From assembly GCA_942159475.1 (NCBI GenBank), contig OW804096.1:134779285-134843284 (forward strand): a stretch of DNA of 64,000 nucleotides, given 5' to 3'. The DNA is from Sthenelais limicola. Lineage: Eukaryota; Annelida; Polychaeta; Phyllodocida; Sigalionidae. Shown here piece after piece: positions 1 to 13,189 of the stretch (the first letter of the stretch is position 1; the number at the start of each line of letters is the position of its first letter). The notes under the pieces were generated by a model. That model was not told the DNA's origin. It saw only the letters and a program-made list of their open reading frames with translations, and searched no databases. The position numbers were made by a program, and so were the translations under genes.

Positions 1-730
1 TCTTAAAGAATCCTGTATTGTCTGTATATGGATGCTGTCATCTTCCAGTTCAGGAAGGTTTCGCTGAGAAGAATAAAAGAATATTGTTATAGTGTGTAGA
101 CTTCAATGAGAATAATAAAAATGTTGTAATAATATGTGATGTGTTTCAGGAAAATGAGTCATAAGTCGCAAAATTGATATTTTTCAAAGTGTTTTTTTCA
201 CAAGATCACATTATTGGATTCTTCTAATCTTTAGAAGGTTTATCACTTACAGCTATATCAATTAATGTATTAAATTTTAGGACAATCTATCTAATATATC
301 TTTTCGTTTTAAGGGTTCTCATATGGACTACATTTAGTTACTTTATATATATATATAACATTTTTATTTCAATACATTTCATACATATCTCCTTGTACAT
401 AGGTTGCATTCATATTTTCATGGATCAAAAAGGGGTAAAACGTCTTCTACACATAGGTTTTCCTGACGACCCTAACTAAATAAAATAACTGTCTCATCTT
501 ATCAAGCGTTGTTTGTAGTTTCATTTTTCATTGTCCTCTTATATAACTATCTTATATTTGATATTTTTGAGTCTTTTGAGTCTATAAGTGTTCATGCACT
601 CTCCTTATGTTTTGTAATTTTATAGCATGTCTTGCTGTGTCTTGTTGATGTCTTGGTTTTGGTTCTCATCTTTGACCATCTTCAAACATATTTTAATATG
701 CTATTATATGAGATTGATCTTCCAGACATA

Positions 731-1380
731 AATTTTCTATTTACATGTAATTACATGTATCAGGATAGTTCCTCGGTATCAAGCTGTACTGCTTAAATTT
801 TGTCCGTATTCCATTTGCATCCCTACAGAGTTAAATATTTATACAGTAAAATTGATAATTGACAATCTCAACTCTGCGTACTATTTAAAATATGCGATTT
901 GAACATTGGATCGCCTTTATACAATTTTCTACTTATTACCAACTTTGTTTATTTTGGTATTCAATTTACCGATACCTCTGCAGAATTTTTCAGTTCTCTC
1001 TGTGAAAGCTTCACTTAGGTTTTCCATGGCCTCTTAGATTTGTTCTTTTCTCAAGGTTTTTAGACATAGTTTTTCAGATTTTCATGTATTTACATGTATC
1101 ATGCATTCTCAAGTATCTATCCTTTGCTTCAAGCTATACTGCTTAAGCTTTATCAGCATCCTTCTAGTATCCATAAGGAGTGCAAGATTTATACAATAAA
1201 ATTGAGAATTTATAATCACCATGTTGCGTACTATTAATAAATATACAATTTGAACATTGCATCTCATTAACAACAACTTTTGTTTCTATATACTACCAAC
1301 TTATGTTACTGTTGGCATTTAGTTTACAGATACCTCTGCAGATGTATTACCTCTCTCTATGAAAGTTTCACTTAGGTTTT
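731..1380 (-). repeat. Duplicated block inside the LINE 3' UTR
   Basis: A segment of about 290 bp occurs twice in direct orientation, roughly 731-1020 and 1075-1380. Shared landmarks are TTACATGTATCA, AAGCT(A/G)TACTGCTTAA and TACCTCTGCAGA. The copies have diverged. The duplication lies downstream of the RT stop in the element's 3' UTR. Confidence 0.7.
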
Positions 1381-1591
1381 CAATGACGACAGTTAACATT
1401 GGGATATTTACTATGTAAATATCAAATAAACATACTTAGATCAATTCGAACAATCTTATGCCCACTTTGACTAAAAAGTCAAGTTCCTTTCCCTCCATTT
1501 CTCTCATTCAATATACAGTGTCGTTGTATCGACCTTCACTTTTCCTGGGTTTTACAATTCCCAGATTTCCCCCCTACATTTCAATAATCCC

Positions 1592-2377
1592 TTACAGTGT
1601 TTCGCAATTCAGGTTTTCGTCTTCTAAGTTTTTTAGGAATGGATCAAATTCTAGTGGATATTTGTTCTTCAAATACTTGTTAAATTCCTTTCTGGAAGGA
1701 GTTAACTGAATCTTAGAATCCAATTCATTCCAACGTTCAGGCATACTATATAGAAAGCATTTTTTGAATATTTCAGTCTTTGGATGAGGGTATATGAGTT
1801 TCTTTCCACTAGCCAGTCCCCGCAGACAGACCTTTCTAGTGTCAACATTTTCCTCTAATCTTGATTTAATGAATGCCCTCTCTAGTATATGAGCATTCCT
1901 CCTATTTTGTAATGTAGAAATCATTAATTTTTTGTGTATTTCTTCCGTACTATGGAGCTTTGGAAGATGTAATACGATTTTTAGCGAAGAATTTTGTAAA
2001 GTTTGCAGTTTTTGAAGGTGCTTTTTTGCTGCCGAATCATAAAAAACGTCCCCATAGTCCATAATTGGTCTAATCATGGTTTTGTAAATTGTCATAAGCA
2101 ATGATTCATTACAAACATTATATAATTTAGAGAGAGCTCTCACCTTTACACGTACAATATTTACTTTATTTGACAGGAATTTGTTAAAATTTAATTGACT
2201 ATCTACCTCTATTCCTAAGTATTTATAGGATTTTACGTTCTCTATTTCCTGACCTTTTATTATATAGTGAGTAGAATTTGTTGAACTCTCTTTAGATCGT
2301 ATTGTTAGGCTCTTGCACTTTTTTATATTTAATGATATTTTATTTACATCACACCAATGTACAATATTCTTCAGGTC
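1592..2377 (-). pseudogene. Reverse transcriptase C-terminal fragment of a LINE
   Basis: One open minus-strand frame runs from the insertion junction at 2377 to a stop at 1592, about 261 codons. There is no real start: the frame enters from the truncated 5' end. It begins after the catalytic YADD motif and includes the post-palm motif KSYKYLGIEVDSQL. It continues through the thumb-like region and the C-terminal LINE domain (motif PERWNELDSKIQ), which resembles the end of the intact LINE ORF2 at 28293-31142. The catalytic aspartates are absent, so it is not functional. The open frame suggests a young insertion. Confidence 0.85.
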
Positions 2378-2877
2378 CGCTTTACTGTTTATTGACCCCC
2401 AGAAATATTGGAAAGTTTGTTTTTTTCAAAAATGAAAATATCAAACTTAAAATCTAGAAATATTTATTAGATTATTAGACTGTTTACTATCATTGGAATC
2501 GGCTTGATCTCATCTTTTAAAATATATTGGTATCTCAAAATCTATTTTTTGCGACTTATGACTCATTTTCCTGAAACACATCACATATTAAATCTTCCCA
2601 AACGTACAATCACATCCGATTATTGTTAACGAAAATTATAACGGGTTCTGGATTGACAAATTTGAGAATTTAAAATTTTTTTTTAACTCTATCACTGGTC
2701 ATGTAAACTAAATCCAGTACCAAACAATCATTACTAGTAACTTCTCTCCATGTAATCATATTGTATTGTACTGTTCGATGATGTAACCCTGTATCAAATA
2801 CTCTAATTATTACACATTTTTTCACCCTATTGTTTTAGGGTTGCCCTGGAATGGCTACAGTGTAGAGGGATCATCCT

Positions 2878-3412
2878 ATTTATATATATAAAGATTTTTA
2901 TTCCGAATTATTTGTTCATACATATAACATTTCACATCATCATATATATTTCATACAATGATACAGGAATTGGGCATTAACAATCCTCTACATGAGGTCT
3001 TCCAGACCGCCCAAAATAAATAAATAAATTGTAAATGTAATGCATAGTAAGTATTTGTCTATAGTTCCTTCATTAGAGTTCATTATTGCTATATTAGCTT
3101 CAGTGTTGCTTCTTCAGTGATGATTCTTGTCTTTTTATGATGTCTTGACCTTGTTTATATAGAATTTCCCAGTCCTATTTTGAGGTTCTTGTCACCTCTT
3201 CTAGATATAGACTATGATTATAAGTGTGGACGCAGGTATGTTGTTAATATCTTTGTAATTATTTACCAGTTCATATGTATATAGATATACGTATGGTATT
3301 GTCCAGTGCTATAATGATGTATTTACAACATGAATTTTATTTTTAATACTGCTGAAGGGACTCTCTTTATGTATGATTATCTGATTACTGAATAAAAGTT
3401 GTTATATATATA
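2878..3412 (-). mobile_element. LINE 3' UTR fragment, same family as 346-2379
   Basis: It starts with an (AT)n tail at 2881-2890 followed by A-rich TTTTTATT, and keeps the landmark order of the LINE at 346 (AT tail, CTACAT.AGGTCTTCC, CCGCCCAAAATAAATAA). No RT coding remains. The far end is uncertain; a second (TA)n stretch at 3403-3417 may mark the boundary. Confidence 0.5.
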
Positions 3413-3856
3413 TATTAACTACTTTTCAGACAGACTATAGTTTGGGCAGCTCCTCCAACCCTTGGAACCTAAAACCTTCCTTTCTGTCGTACCCTTATAT
3501 AGTTATAGTCTAGTTACTTATCCTATCGCTTGCCAAAGTCGCTTGCCAAGTACAAAGTTAAACAAAATCTGAAGAAAATGCTATTTATATGTAAGAATAT
3601 GTGTACGAAAAAAATCTAAATCTTGTGCTACAAGTGTGATGAGAGTAAGAAAATAAGAATAAGAGTTGAGACTGAGATTCACGAGTAACATAATTTCTTC
3701 TTAATTTTCTATCTATATATATAAAACCTTTAATCAATAAACATAATATACATTTCTGTTTTAATGCAATACTGAAAAGTAATGGTCCCTCTCAATGTAG
3801 TTTCTACGATAAGATCTTGCTGGTATTCCTTTTAAATCATATTACAATATAATATA
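3413..3856. other. AT-rich spacer without recognisable genes
   Basis: No supported ORF and no clear repeat family. A short (AT)n run at 3714-3723 could be another retroelement tail. Confidence 0.5.
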
Positions 3857-4187
3857 TAGATGGAACCTAGCAAGGGGGAAGTCTGTACACTTGTTATTGA
3901 CCGAGGGAGCGCGGGAAGATAGAGGGTGTTAGTCCGAGATCTTCTGCGCTCCCGAGGTCACTAACAAGTGTACAGACTTCACCCGAGCTTTATTCCATAT
4001 TTATTACACCCCATTAATAAATAAAAAATATAAATAATTAAAAATAAAAGAAGTAATTTACGTTTTGGGCGGACCTACTTGTTGTATGTCCCCAGGGTGA
4101 CATAACTCACATGTTATGCACCACTTTGACCAAGTGTGACATACAATTCTGAAGGTATAGGAAGCAACAGCACAGGGGTGTAATAAT
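3857..4187 (-). mobile_element. Family E fold-back repeat, copy E1
   Basis: This is the reverse complement of the copies at 17832-18162 and 26505-26836. It contains a long imperfect hairpin built from AAGTCTGTACACTTGTTA and its complement around a GC-rich core. A second part is bounded by TTACACCCC and GGGGTGTAATAA. It is non-coding. Confidence 0.75.
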
Positions 4188-4566
4188 GACAGTGTAGTTA
4201 ATATGAAGACATTGTAGTTACATATTCAGATCATTGATTAGGTAAAATGTTAATTTACATCTACATTGACTTGAGTTTCAAGAGATATATTCTGTATAAT
4301 AAGTGATCAATTAGAGTCTATTTCCACACAATTCTGCGGAGCAGTACAAGTCTATAACTTTGTTTCTAGTAGAATCCCTTCTACTCTACTTTTTTTCTTT
4401 TTTTTTTAATTATTTTATTTTTCCAGGTATTACAAAAGGGTTTGGCCATCCCTGTTCAAACGAGGATCATGCACATATAGTATATGGATGATTTTCACCT
4501 CGCACCTGGCTTGAAGTGTCATTACATGGTTCTGGAAAATGTTGGGATAAAAAAGTGATATTAATA

Positions 4567-4976
4567 TGTGATGTATTTCAGGAAAATGAGCCATAAGTCG
4601 CAAAAAATAGATTTTAAGATACCATTATATTTGAAAAGATGAGATCAAGCTGATTCCAATGATAGTAAACAGTCTAATAATCTAGTAAGTATTTATAGAT
4701 TTTAAGTTTGATATTTTCGTTTTTGAAAAAAAAAGTTTCCAATATTTCTGGGGGTCATTAAACAGTAAAGTAACTAAATGTAATCCATATGATGACCTTT
4801 AAAACGAAAGGATATATTAGATATATTGTCCTGAAATTTGATACATCGATTGATATAGCTATAAGTAATAAACCCTCCAAAAAGTAGAACATTCCAATAA
4901 TGTGATTTTGTGAAGAAAACACTTTGAAAAATATCAATTTTGCGACTTATGGCTCATTCTCCTGAAACACATCACA
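4567..4976. mobile_element. Family A transposon, intact copy A2
   Basis: A 410-bp copy with perfect-looking TIRs of about 39 bp and TA on both flanks (4565-4566 and 4977-4978). It serves as the reference copy for the interrupted ones. It has no ORF. Confidence 0.85.
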
Positions 4977-5543
4977 TATGATGGTTGGGTGGAATGAGAT
5001 GAGATGAGATGGTGGTTTATACATGATGATTATATATGATATGGATCAATTCTGATAGTTTTTTACTTCATACTTTGATGTCAAAGTTGTTATTTGTATA
5101 CACTTTCTTTATTATTGTTCTAAGTACTGTAATTTCAGCTTTCTCTTAAAGATTATACTATCTGCTTCTTGTCTTAAATTTATTTGTAAATCGTTCCATA
5201 AGCCAGCTCCTTGGTATGGAAAGGCTAAAGATACGTGATTTTTGGGAACCAACAATCACGTATCTTTACCCTGTGGACATTAGTTTACAGTATCTTTACA
5301 TTTTTACTAGAAAATCTTTACATTTTTACATTTTTTGAAGGTGAGAAGTGATGGTGTTATACTAGGTGGGCCGGTAGTTTAATTGATGTTTCCTTATTGG
5401 GATGGAAATAAAACCCTGTGTTTTAGGTTTTTAGGTTTTATTCACAAGGTTTCACCCGTACATTGGGCTTCATCGGGAGTTTACATGTTATACCTATCCA
5501 ATTTTACATTTAGTCATCAATTTATAACAACAATTAATTGTTG
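4977..5543. other. Spacer upstream of the 22-bp satellite
   Basis: No gene supported. A short fold-back pairs ATACGTGATTTTTGGGAACC with its near complement ATCACGTATC around 5230-5265. Confidence 0.4.
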
Positions 5544-8500
5544 AGACAGTGTGAGGTAGATACAGAGATAATGTAAGACAGATACAGAGACAATGTGAGG
5601 TAGATACAGAGACACTGTGAGACAGGTACAGAGACAATGTGAGGTAGATACAGAGACAATGTGAGACAGATACAGAGACAATGTGAGGTAGATACAGAGA
5701 CACTGTGAGACAGATACAGAGACAATGTGAGACAGATACAGAGACAATGTAAGACAGATACAGGGACAATGTGAGACAGATACAGAGACAATGTGAGGTA
5801 GATACAGAGACAATGTGAGGTAGATACAGAGACAATGTGAGACAGATACAGAGACAATGTAAGACAGATACAGAGACAATGTGAGACAGATACAGAGACA
5901 ATGTGAGACAGATACAGAGACAATGTGAGACAGATACAGAGACAATGTGAGACAGATACAGAGACAATGTGAGACAGATACAGCGACAATGTGAGGTAGA
6001 TACAGAGACAATGTGAGACAGATACAGAGACAATGTGAGACAGATACAGAGACAATGTGAGACAGATACAGAGACAATGTGAGGTAGATACAGAGACAAT
6101 GTGAGGTAGATACAGAGACAATGTGAGACAGATACAGAGACAATGTGAGACAGACACAGAGACAATGTGAGGTAGATACAGAGACAATGTGGGACAGATA
6201 CAGAGACAATGTGAGGTAGATACAGAGACAATGTGAGGTAGATACAGAGGCAATGTGAGGTAGATACAGAGACAATGTGAGACAGATACAGAGACAATGT
6301 GAGACAGATACAGAGACAATGTGAGGTAGATACAGAGACAATGTGAGGTAGATACAGAGACAATTTGAGGTAGATACAGAGACAATGTGAGGTAGATACA
6401 CAGACAATGTGAGGTAGATACAGAGACAATGCGAGACAGATACAGAGACAATGTGAGGTAGATACAGAGACAATGTGAGGTAGATACAGAGACAATGTGA
6501 GGTAGATACATAGACAATGTGAGGTAGATACAGAGACAATGTGAGACAGATACAGAGACAATGTGAGGTAGATACACAGACAATGTGCGTTAGATACAGA
6601 GACAATGTGAGGTAGATACACAGACAATGTGAGGTAGATACAGAGACAATGTGAGGTAGATACACAGACAATGTGAGGTAGATACAGAGACAATGTGAGG
6701 TAGATACAGAGACAATGTGAGGTAGATACAGAGACAATGTGAGGTAGATACAGAGGCAATGTGAGGTAGATACTGAGGCAATGTGAGGTAGATACAGAGA
6801 CAATGTGAGACAGATACAGAGACAATGTGAGACAGATACAGAGACAATGTGAGACAGATACAGAGACAATGTGAGGTAGATACAGAGACAATGTGAGACA
6901 GATACAGAGACAATGTGAGACAGATACAGAGACAATGTGAGGTAGATACAGAGACAATGTGAGGTAGATACAGAGACAATGTGAGACAGATACAGAGACA
7001 ATGTGAGGTAGATACAGAGACAATGTGAGACAGATACAGAGACAATGTGAGACAGATACAGAGACAATGTGAGACAGATACAGAGACAATGTGAGGTAGA
7101 TACAGAGACAATGTGAGGTAGATACAGAGACAATGTGAGACAGATACGGAGACAATGTGAGGTAGATACAGAGACAATGTGAGACAGATACAGAGACAAT
7201 GTGAGACAGATACAGAGACAATGTGAGACAGATACAGAGACAATGTGAGGTAGATACTGAGGCAATGTGAGGTAGATACAGAGACAATGTGAGGTAGATA
7301 CAGAGACAATGTGAGACAGATACACAGACAATGTGAGACAGATACAGAGACAATGTGAGACAGATACACAGACAATGTGAGACAGATACAGAGACAATGT
7401 CAGCTACATACAGAGACAATGGGAGGTAGATACAGAGACAATGTGAGACAGATACATAGACAATGTGAGGTAGATACAGAGACAATGTGAGGTAGATACA
7501 GAGGCAATGTGAGACAGATACAGAGACAATGTGAGACAGATACAGAGACAATGTGAGACAGATACAGAGACAATGTGAGACAGATACAGAGACAATGTGA
7601 GGTAGATACAGAGACAATGTGAGACAGATACAGAGACAATGTGAGACAGATACAGAGACAATGTGAGGTAGATACAGAGACAATGTGAGGTAGATACAGA
7701 GACAATGTGAGACAGATACAGAGACAATGTGAGACAGATACACAGACAATGTGAGACAGATACAGAGACAATGTGAGACAGATACACAGACAATGTGAGA
7801 CAGATACAGAGACAATGTCAGCTACATACAGAGACAATGGGAGGTAGATACAGAGACAATGTGAGACAGATACATAGACAATGTGAGGTAGATACAGAGA
7901 CAATGTGAGGTAGATACAGAGGCAATGTGAGACAGATACAGAGACAATGTGAGACAGATACAGAGACAATGTGAGACAGATACAGAGACAATGTGAGACA
8001 GATACAGAGACAATGTGAGGTAGATACTGAGGCAATGTGAGGTAGATACAGAGACAATGTGAGGTAGATACAGAGACAATGTGAGACAGATACACAGACA
8101 ATGTGAGACAGATACAGAGACAATGTGAGACAGATACACAGACAATGTGAGACAGATACAGAGACAATGTCAGCTACATACAGAGACAATGGGAGGTAGA
8201 TACAGAGACAATGTGAGACAGATACATAGACAATGTGAGGTAGATACAGAGACAATGTGAGGTAGATACAGAGGCAATGTGAGACAGATACAGAGACAAT
8301 GTGAGACAGATACAGAGACAATGTGAGACAGATACAGAGACAATGTGAGACAGATACACAGACAATGTGAGGTAGATACACAGACAATGTGAGGTAGATA
8401 CAGAGACAAGGTGTGTATGTAGATACAGAGACAACGTGAGACAGATACAGAGACAATGTGAGACAGATACAGAGACAATGTGAGACAGATACAGAGACAA

Positions 8501-11500
8501 TGTGAGACAGATACAGAGACAATGTGAGGTAGATACAGAGACAATGTGAGACAGATACAGAGACAATGTGAGACAGATACAGAGACAATGTGAGACAGAT
8601 ACAGAGACAATGTGAGACAGATACAGCGACAATGTGAGACAGATACAGAGACAATGTGAGACAGATACACAGACAATGTGAGACAGATACAGAGACAATG
8701 TGAGACAGATACAGAGACAATGTGAGACAGATACAGAGACACTGTGAGACAGATACAGAGACAATGTGAGGTACATACAGAGACAATGTCAGACAGATAC
8801 AGAGACAATGTGAGACAGATACAGAGACAATGTAAGGCAGATACAGAGACAATGTGAGACAGATACAGAGACAATGTGAGACAGATACAGAGACAATGTG
8901 AGACAGATACAGAGACAATGTGAGACAGATACAGCGACAATGTGAGACAGATACAGAGACAATGTGAGACAGATACAGAGACAATGTGAGACAGATACAG
9001 AGACAATGTGAGACAGATACAGAGACAATGTGAGACAGACACAGAGACAATGTGAGACAGATACAGAGACACTGTGAGACAGATACAGAGACAATGTGAG
9101 GTACATACAGAGACAATGTGAGACAGATACAGAGACAATGTGAGACAGATACAGCGACAATGTAAGGCAGATACAGAGACAATGTGAGACAGATACAGAG
9201 ACAATGTGAGACAGATACAGAGACAATGTGAGACAGATACAGAGACAATGTGAGACAGATACAGAGACAATGTGAGACAGATACAGAGACAATGTGAGAC
9301 AGATACAGAGACAATGTGAAACAGATACAGAGACAATGTGAGACAGATACAGAGACAATGTGAGACAGATACAGAGACAATGTGAGGTAGATACAGAGAC
9401 AATGTGAGACAGATACAGAGACAATGTGAGACAGATACAGAGACAATGTGAGACAGATACAGAGACAATGTGAGACAGATACAGAGACAATGTGAGGTAG
9501 ATACAGAGACAATGTGGGACAGATACAGAGACAATGTGAGGCAGATACAGAGACAATGTGAGACAGATACAGAGACAATGTGAGGTAGTTACAGAGACAA
9601 TGTGAGACAGATACAGAGACAATGTGAGACAGATACAGAGACAATGTGAGACAGATACAGAGACAATGTGAGGTAGATACAGAGACAATGTGAGGTAGAT
9701 ACAGAGACAATGTGAGACAGATACAGAGACAATGTGAGACAGATACAGAGACAGTGTGAGACAGATACAGAGACAATGTGAGGTAGATACAGAGACAATG
9801 TGAGACAGATACAGAGACAATGTGAGACAGGTACAGAGACAATGTGGGACAGATACAGAGACAATGTGAGGTAGATACAGAGACAATGTGAGGTAGATAC
9901 AGAGACAATGTGAGGTAGATACAGAGACAATGTGAGACAGATACAGAGACAATGTGAGGTAGATACAGAGACAATGTGAGGTAGATACAGAGACAATGTG
10001 AGACAGATACAGAGACAATGTGAGACAGATACAGAGACAATGTGAGGTAGTTACAGAGACAATGTGAGACAGATACAGAGACAATGTGAGACAGGTACAG
10101 AGACAATGTGAGGTAGATACAGAGACAATGTGAGGTAGATACAGAGACAATGTGAGGTAGATACAGAGACAATGTGAGACAGATACAGAGACAATGTGAG
10201 ACAGATACAGAGACAATGTGAGGTAGATACAGAGACAATGTGAGACAGATACAGAGACAATGTGAGACAGGTGCAGAGACAATGTGGGACAGATACAGAG
10301 ACAATGTGAGGTAGATACAGAGACAATGTGAGACAGATACAGAGACAATGTGAGACAGATACAGAGACAATGTGAGGTAGATACAGAGACAATGTGAGAC
10401 AGATACAGAGACAATGTGAGACAGATACAGAGACAATGTGAGGTAGATACAGAGACAATGTGAGACAGATACAGAGACAATGTGGGACAGATACAGAGAC
10501 AATGTGAGGTAGATACAGAGACAATGTGAGACAGATACAGAGACAATGTGAGACAGATACAGAGACAATGTGAGGCAGATACAGAGACAATGTGAGACAG
10601 ATACAGAGACAATGTGAGGTAGATACAGAGACAATGTGAGACAGATACAGAGACAATGTGAGACAGATACAGAGACAATGTGAGGTAGATACAGAGACAA
10701 TGTGAGGTAGATACAGAGACAATGTGAGGTAGATACAGAGACAATGTGAGACAGATACAGAGACAATGTGAGGTAGATACAGAGACAATGTGAGACAGAT
10801 ACAGAGACAATGTGAGACAGATACAGAGACAATGTGAGGTAGATACAGAGACAATGTGAGACAGATACAGAGACAATGTGAGGTAGATACAGAGACAATG
10901 TGAGGTAGATACAGAGACAATGTGAGACAGATACAGTTTCAATGTGAGACAGATACAGAGACAATGTGAGGTAGATACAGAGACAATGTGAGACAGATAC
11001 AGAGACAATGTGAGGTAGATACAGTGTCAATGTGAGACAGATACAGAGACAATGTGAGACAGATACAGAGACAATGTGAGGTAGATACAGAGACAATGTG
11101 AGACAGATACAGAGACAATGTGAGGTAGATACAGAGACAATGTGAGGTAGTTACAGAGACAATGTGAGACAGATACAGAGACAATGTGAGACAGGTACAG
11201 AGACAATGTGAGGTAGATACAGAGACAATGTGAGGTAGATACAGAGACAATGTGAGGTAGATACAGAGACAATGTGAGACAGATACAGAGACAATGTGAG
11301 ACAGATACAGAGACAATGTGAGGTAGATACAGAGACAATGTGAGACAGATACAGAGACAATGTGAGACAGGTGCAGAGACAATGTGGGACAGATACAGAG
11401 ACAATGTGAGGTAGATACAGAGACAATGTGAGACAGATACAGAGACAATGTGAGGTAGATACAGAGACAATGTGAGGTAGATACAGAGACAATGTGAGAC

Positions 11501-12492
11501 AGATACAGAGACAATGTGAGACAGATACAGAGACAATGTGAGACAGATACAGAGACAATGTGAGGTAGATACAGAGACAATGTGAGACAGATACAGAGAC
11601 AATGTGAGACAGATACAGAGACAATGTGAGGTAGATACAGAGACAATGTGAGACAGATACAGAGACAATGTGAGACAGATACAGAGACAATGTGAGGCAG
11701 ATACAGAGACAATGTGAGACAGATACAGAGACAATGTGAGGTAGATACAGAGACAATGTGAGACAGATACAGAGACAATGTGAGACAGATACAGAGACAA
11801 TGTGAGGTAGATACAGAGACAATGTGAGGTAGATACAGAGACAATGTGAGGTAGATACAGAGACAATGTGAGACAGATACAGAGACAATGTGAGGTAGAT
11901 ACAGAGACAATGTGAGACAGATACAGAGACAATGTGAGACAGATACAGAGACAATGTGAGGTAGATACAGAGACAATGTGAGACAGATACAGAGACAATG
12001 TGAGGTAGATACAGAGACAATGTGAGGTAGATACAGAGACAATGTGAGACAGATACAGTTTCAATGTGAGACAGATACAGAGACAATGTGAGGTAGATAC
12101 AGAGACAATGTGAGACAGATACAGAGACAATGTGAGGTAGATACAGTGTCAATGTGAGACAGATACAGAGACAATGTGAGACAGATACAGAGACAATGTG
12201 AGGTAGATACAGAGACAATGTGAGACAGATACAGAGACAATGTGAGGTAGATACAGAGACAATGTAAGACCGATACAGAGACAATGTGAGACAGATACAG
12301 AGACAATGTGAGACAGACACAGAGACAATTTGAGACAGATACAGAGACAATGTGAGACAGATACAGAGACAATGTGAGACAGATACAGAGACAATGTGAG
12401 ACAGATACAGAGACAATGTGAGACAGATACAGAGACAATGTGAGGTAGATACAGAGACAATGTGAGGCAGATACAGAGACAGTGTCAGGTAG
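5544..12492. repeat. 22-bp minisatellite array, about 316 units
   Basis: The unit is ACAGATACAGAGACAATGTG plus AG (22 bp), alternating with a variant in which GAGACAGA becomes GAGGTAGA. There is no other sequence inside nearly 7 kb. Higher-order structure is visible. A marker variant with CAGCTACATACAGAG recurs at about 7401, 7819 and 8171, spaced 418 and 352 bp (19 and 16 units). A CAGTTTCAATG variant recurs about 1.12 kb apart (10937 and 12059), marking a duplicated block. The unit lacks stops on the minus strand in every register, so all three minus frames stay open for long distances. These are not genes. Confidence 0.95.
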
Positions 12493-12707
12493 ATTCAGAT
12501 GGTTCGAGACTGAGGTAAAGGAAGAGAGTTTACTATTAGGCTATGATTTGCGGATTTGTTTCAATAACTCACATGATGTGTTAAATAATGATATGGTTAT
12601 GATGAATAGGCTATGATTAGGCAATAATGTGAGTGGAAGTGTGTAATATTATGATGCGTGACGACTCATGGCGCAGCAGCAGTGTGAGTGATGTATCTAC
12701 CTACTAT

Positions 12708-12945
12708 ATGGGTCAGATTTTTAGAAAATGTACAATCACTCTCACAAATTCTCTGAAATAACCCAAATTACAGCCAAAAATAAAGTTAAAAAGACAGTTC
12801 AACCTAACCAAACAGATTGCTAGAATCAATGCAATGCCGAATATACTCGAATTTACCTAGTATTGACCAAATTGCAGCCTAGTTTTGCAGCATTTACTAA
12901 ATGTGTTCAGCTGCCAATTGTACATTTTCTGAAAATCTGACCCAT
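12708..12945. mobile_element. Family B palindromic MITE, copy 1
   Basis: About 240 bp, with TIRs of about 30 bp beginning TGGGTCAGATTTTYAGAAAA and ending in the complement. The centre is typical of the subfamily with CTAACCAAACAGATTGCTAG. Confidence 0.85.
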
Positions 12946-13023
12946 ATAGAGGTGAGGAGCTAGAGCATGAAGAGTTGTGGGTGCAACCCCATATTAACAT
13001 CGTTATAACGCACAGGTGAATAG

Positions 13024-13070
13024 ATGGGTCAGATTGTCAGAAAATGTACAATTCGCCTTCACCAACATGG
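13024..13070. mobile_element. Family B solo terminal fragment
   Basis: Only one TIR and its neighbouring bases are present (GGGTCAGATTGTCAGAAAAT). The rest is replaced by unrelated sequence. Confidence 0.6.
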
Positions 13071-13189
13071 AACTCGGTTTTTGTTCTCTGTCCCAGACAG
13101 CTCTTCCAAACAAACCTTCTGTAACTACATCCCTAACTACACCTTTATAGATAAATAAAACAAAATAATAATAAATATAATTACAATAT

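Larger units (their letters stand above)
346..2379 (-). mobile_element. 5'-truncated non-LTR retrotransposon inserted in family A copy A1
   Basis: The insertion is flanked by the 5-bp direct repeat CTTTA (341-345 and 2380-2384), which is single in uninterrupted family A copies. Read on the minus strand it carries the 3' part of a reverse transcriptase (2377 to 1592), then about 1.2 kb of 3' UTR, ending in an (AT)n tail at 346-357. The 5' end is truncated inside the RT domain, as is usual for target-primed reverse transcription. The target duplication, truncation and tail agree with one another. Confidence 0.85.
135..2585. mobile_element. Family A inverted-repeat transposon, copy A1, split by a LINE insertion
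   Basis: The two halves lie at 135-345 and 2380-2585. The terminal inverted repeat is about 39 bp and starts TGTGATGTGTTTCAGGAAAA; it is flanked by TA on both sides (133-134 and 2586-2587). Joined in order, the halves match the uninterrupted copy at 4567-4976. There is no coding capacity, so this is a non-autonomous MITE. The 2-bp target duplication and the TIR are seen directly; the superfamily is not assigned. Confidence 0.85.

Noticed and set aside
5494..12460. Many overlapping minus-strand ORFs up to 1092 codons with CLCIYLTLSLYL-type repeats
   Set aside because: All three minus frames are open only because the 22-bp unit has no minus-strand stop. There is no start, splice or domain context.
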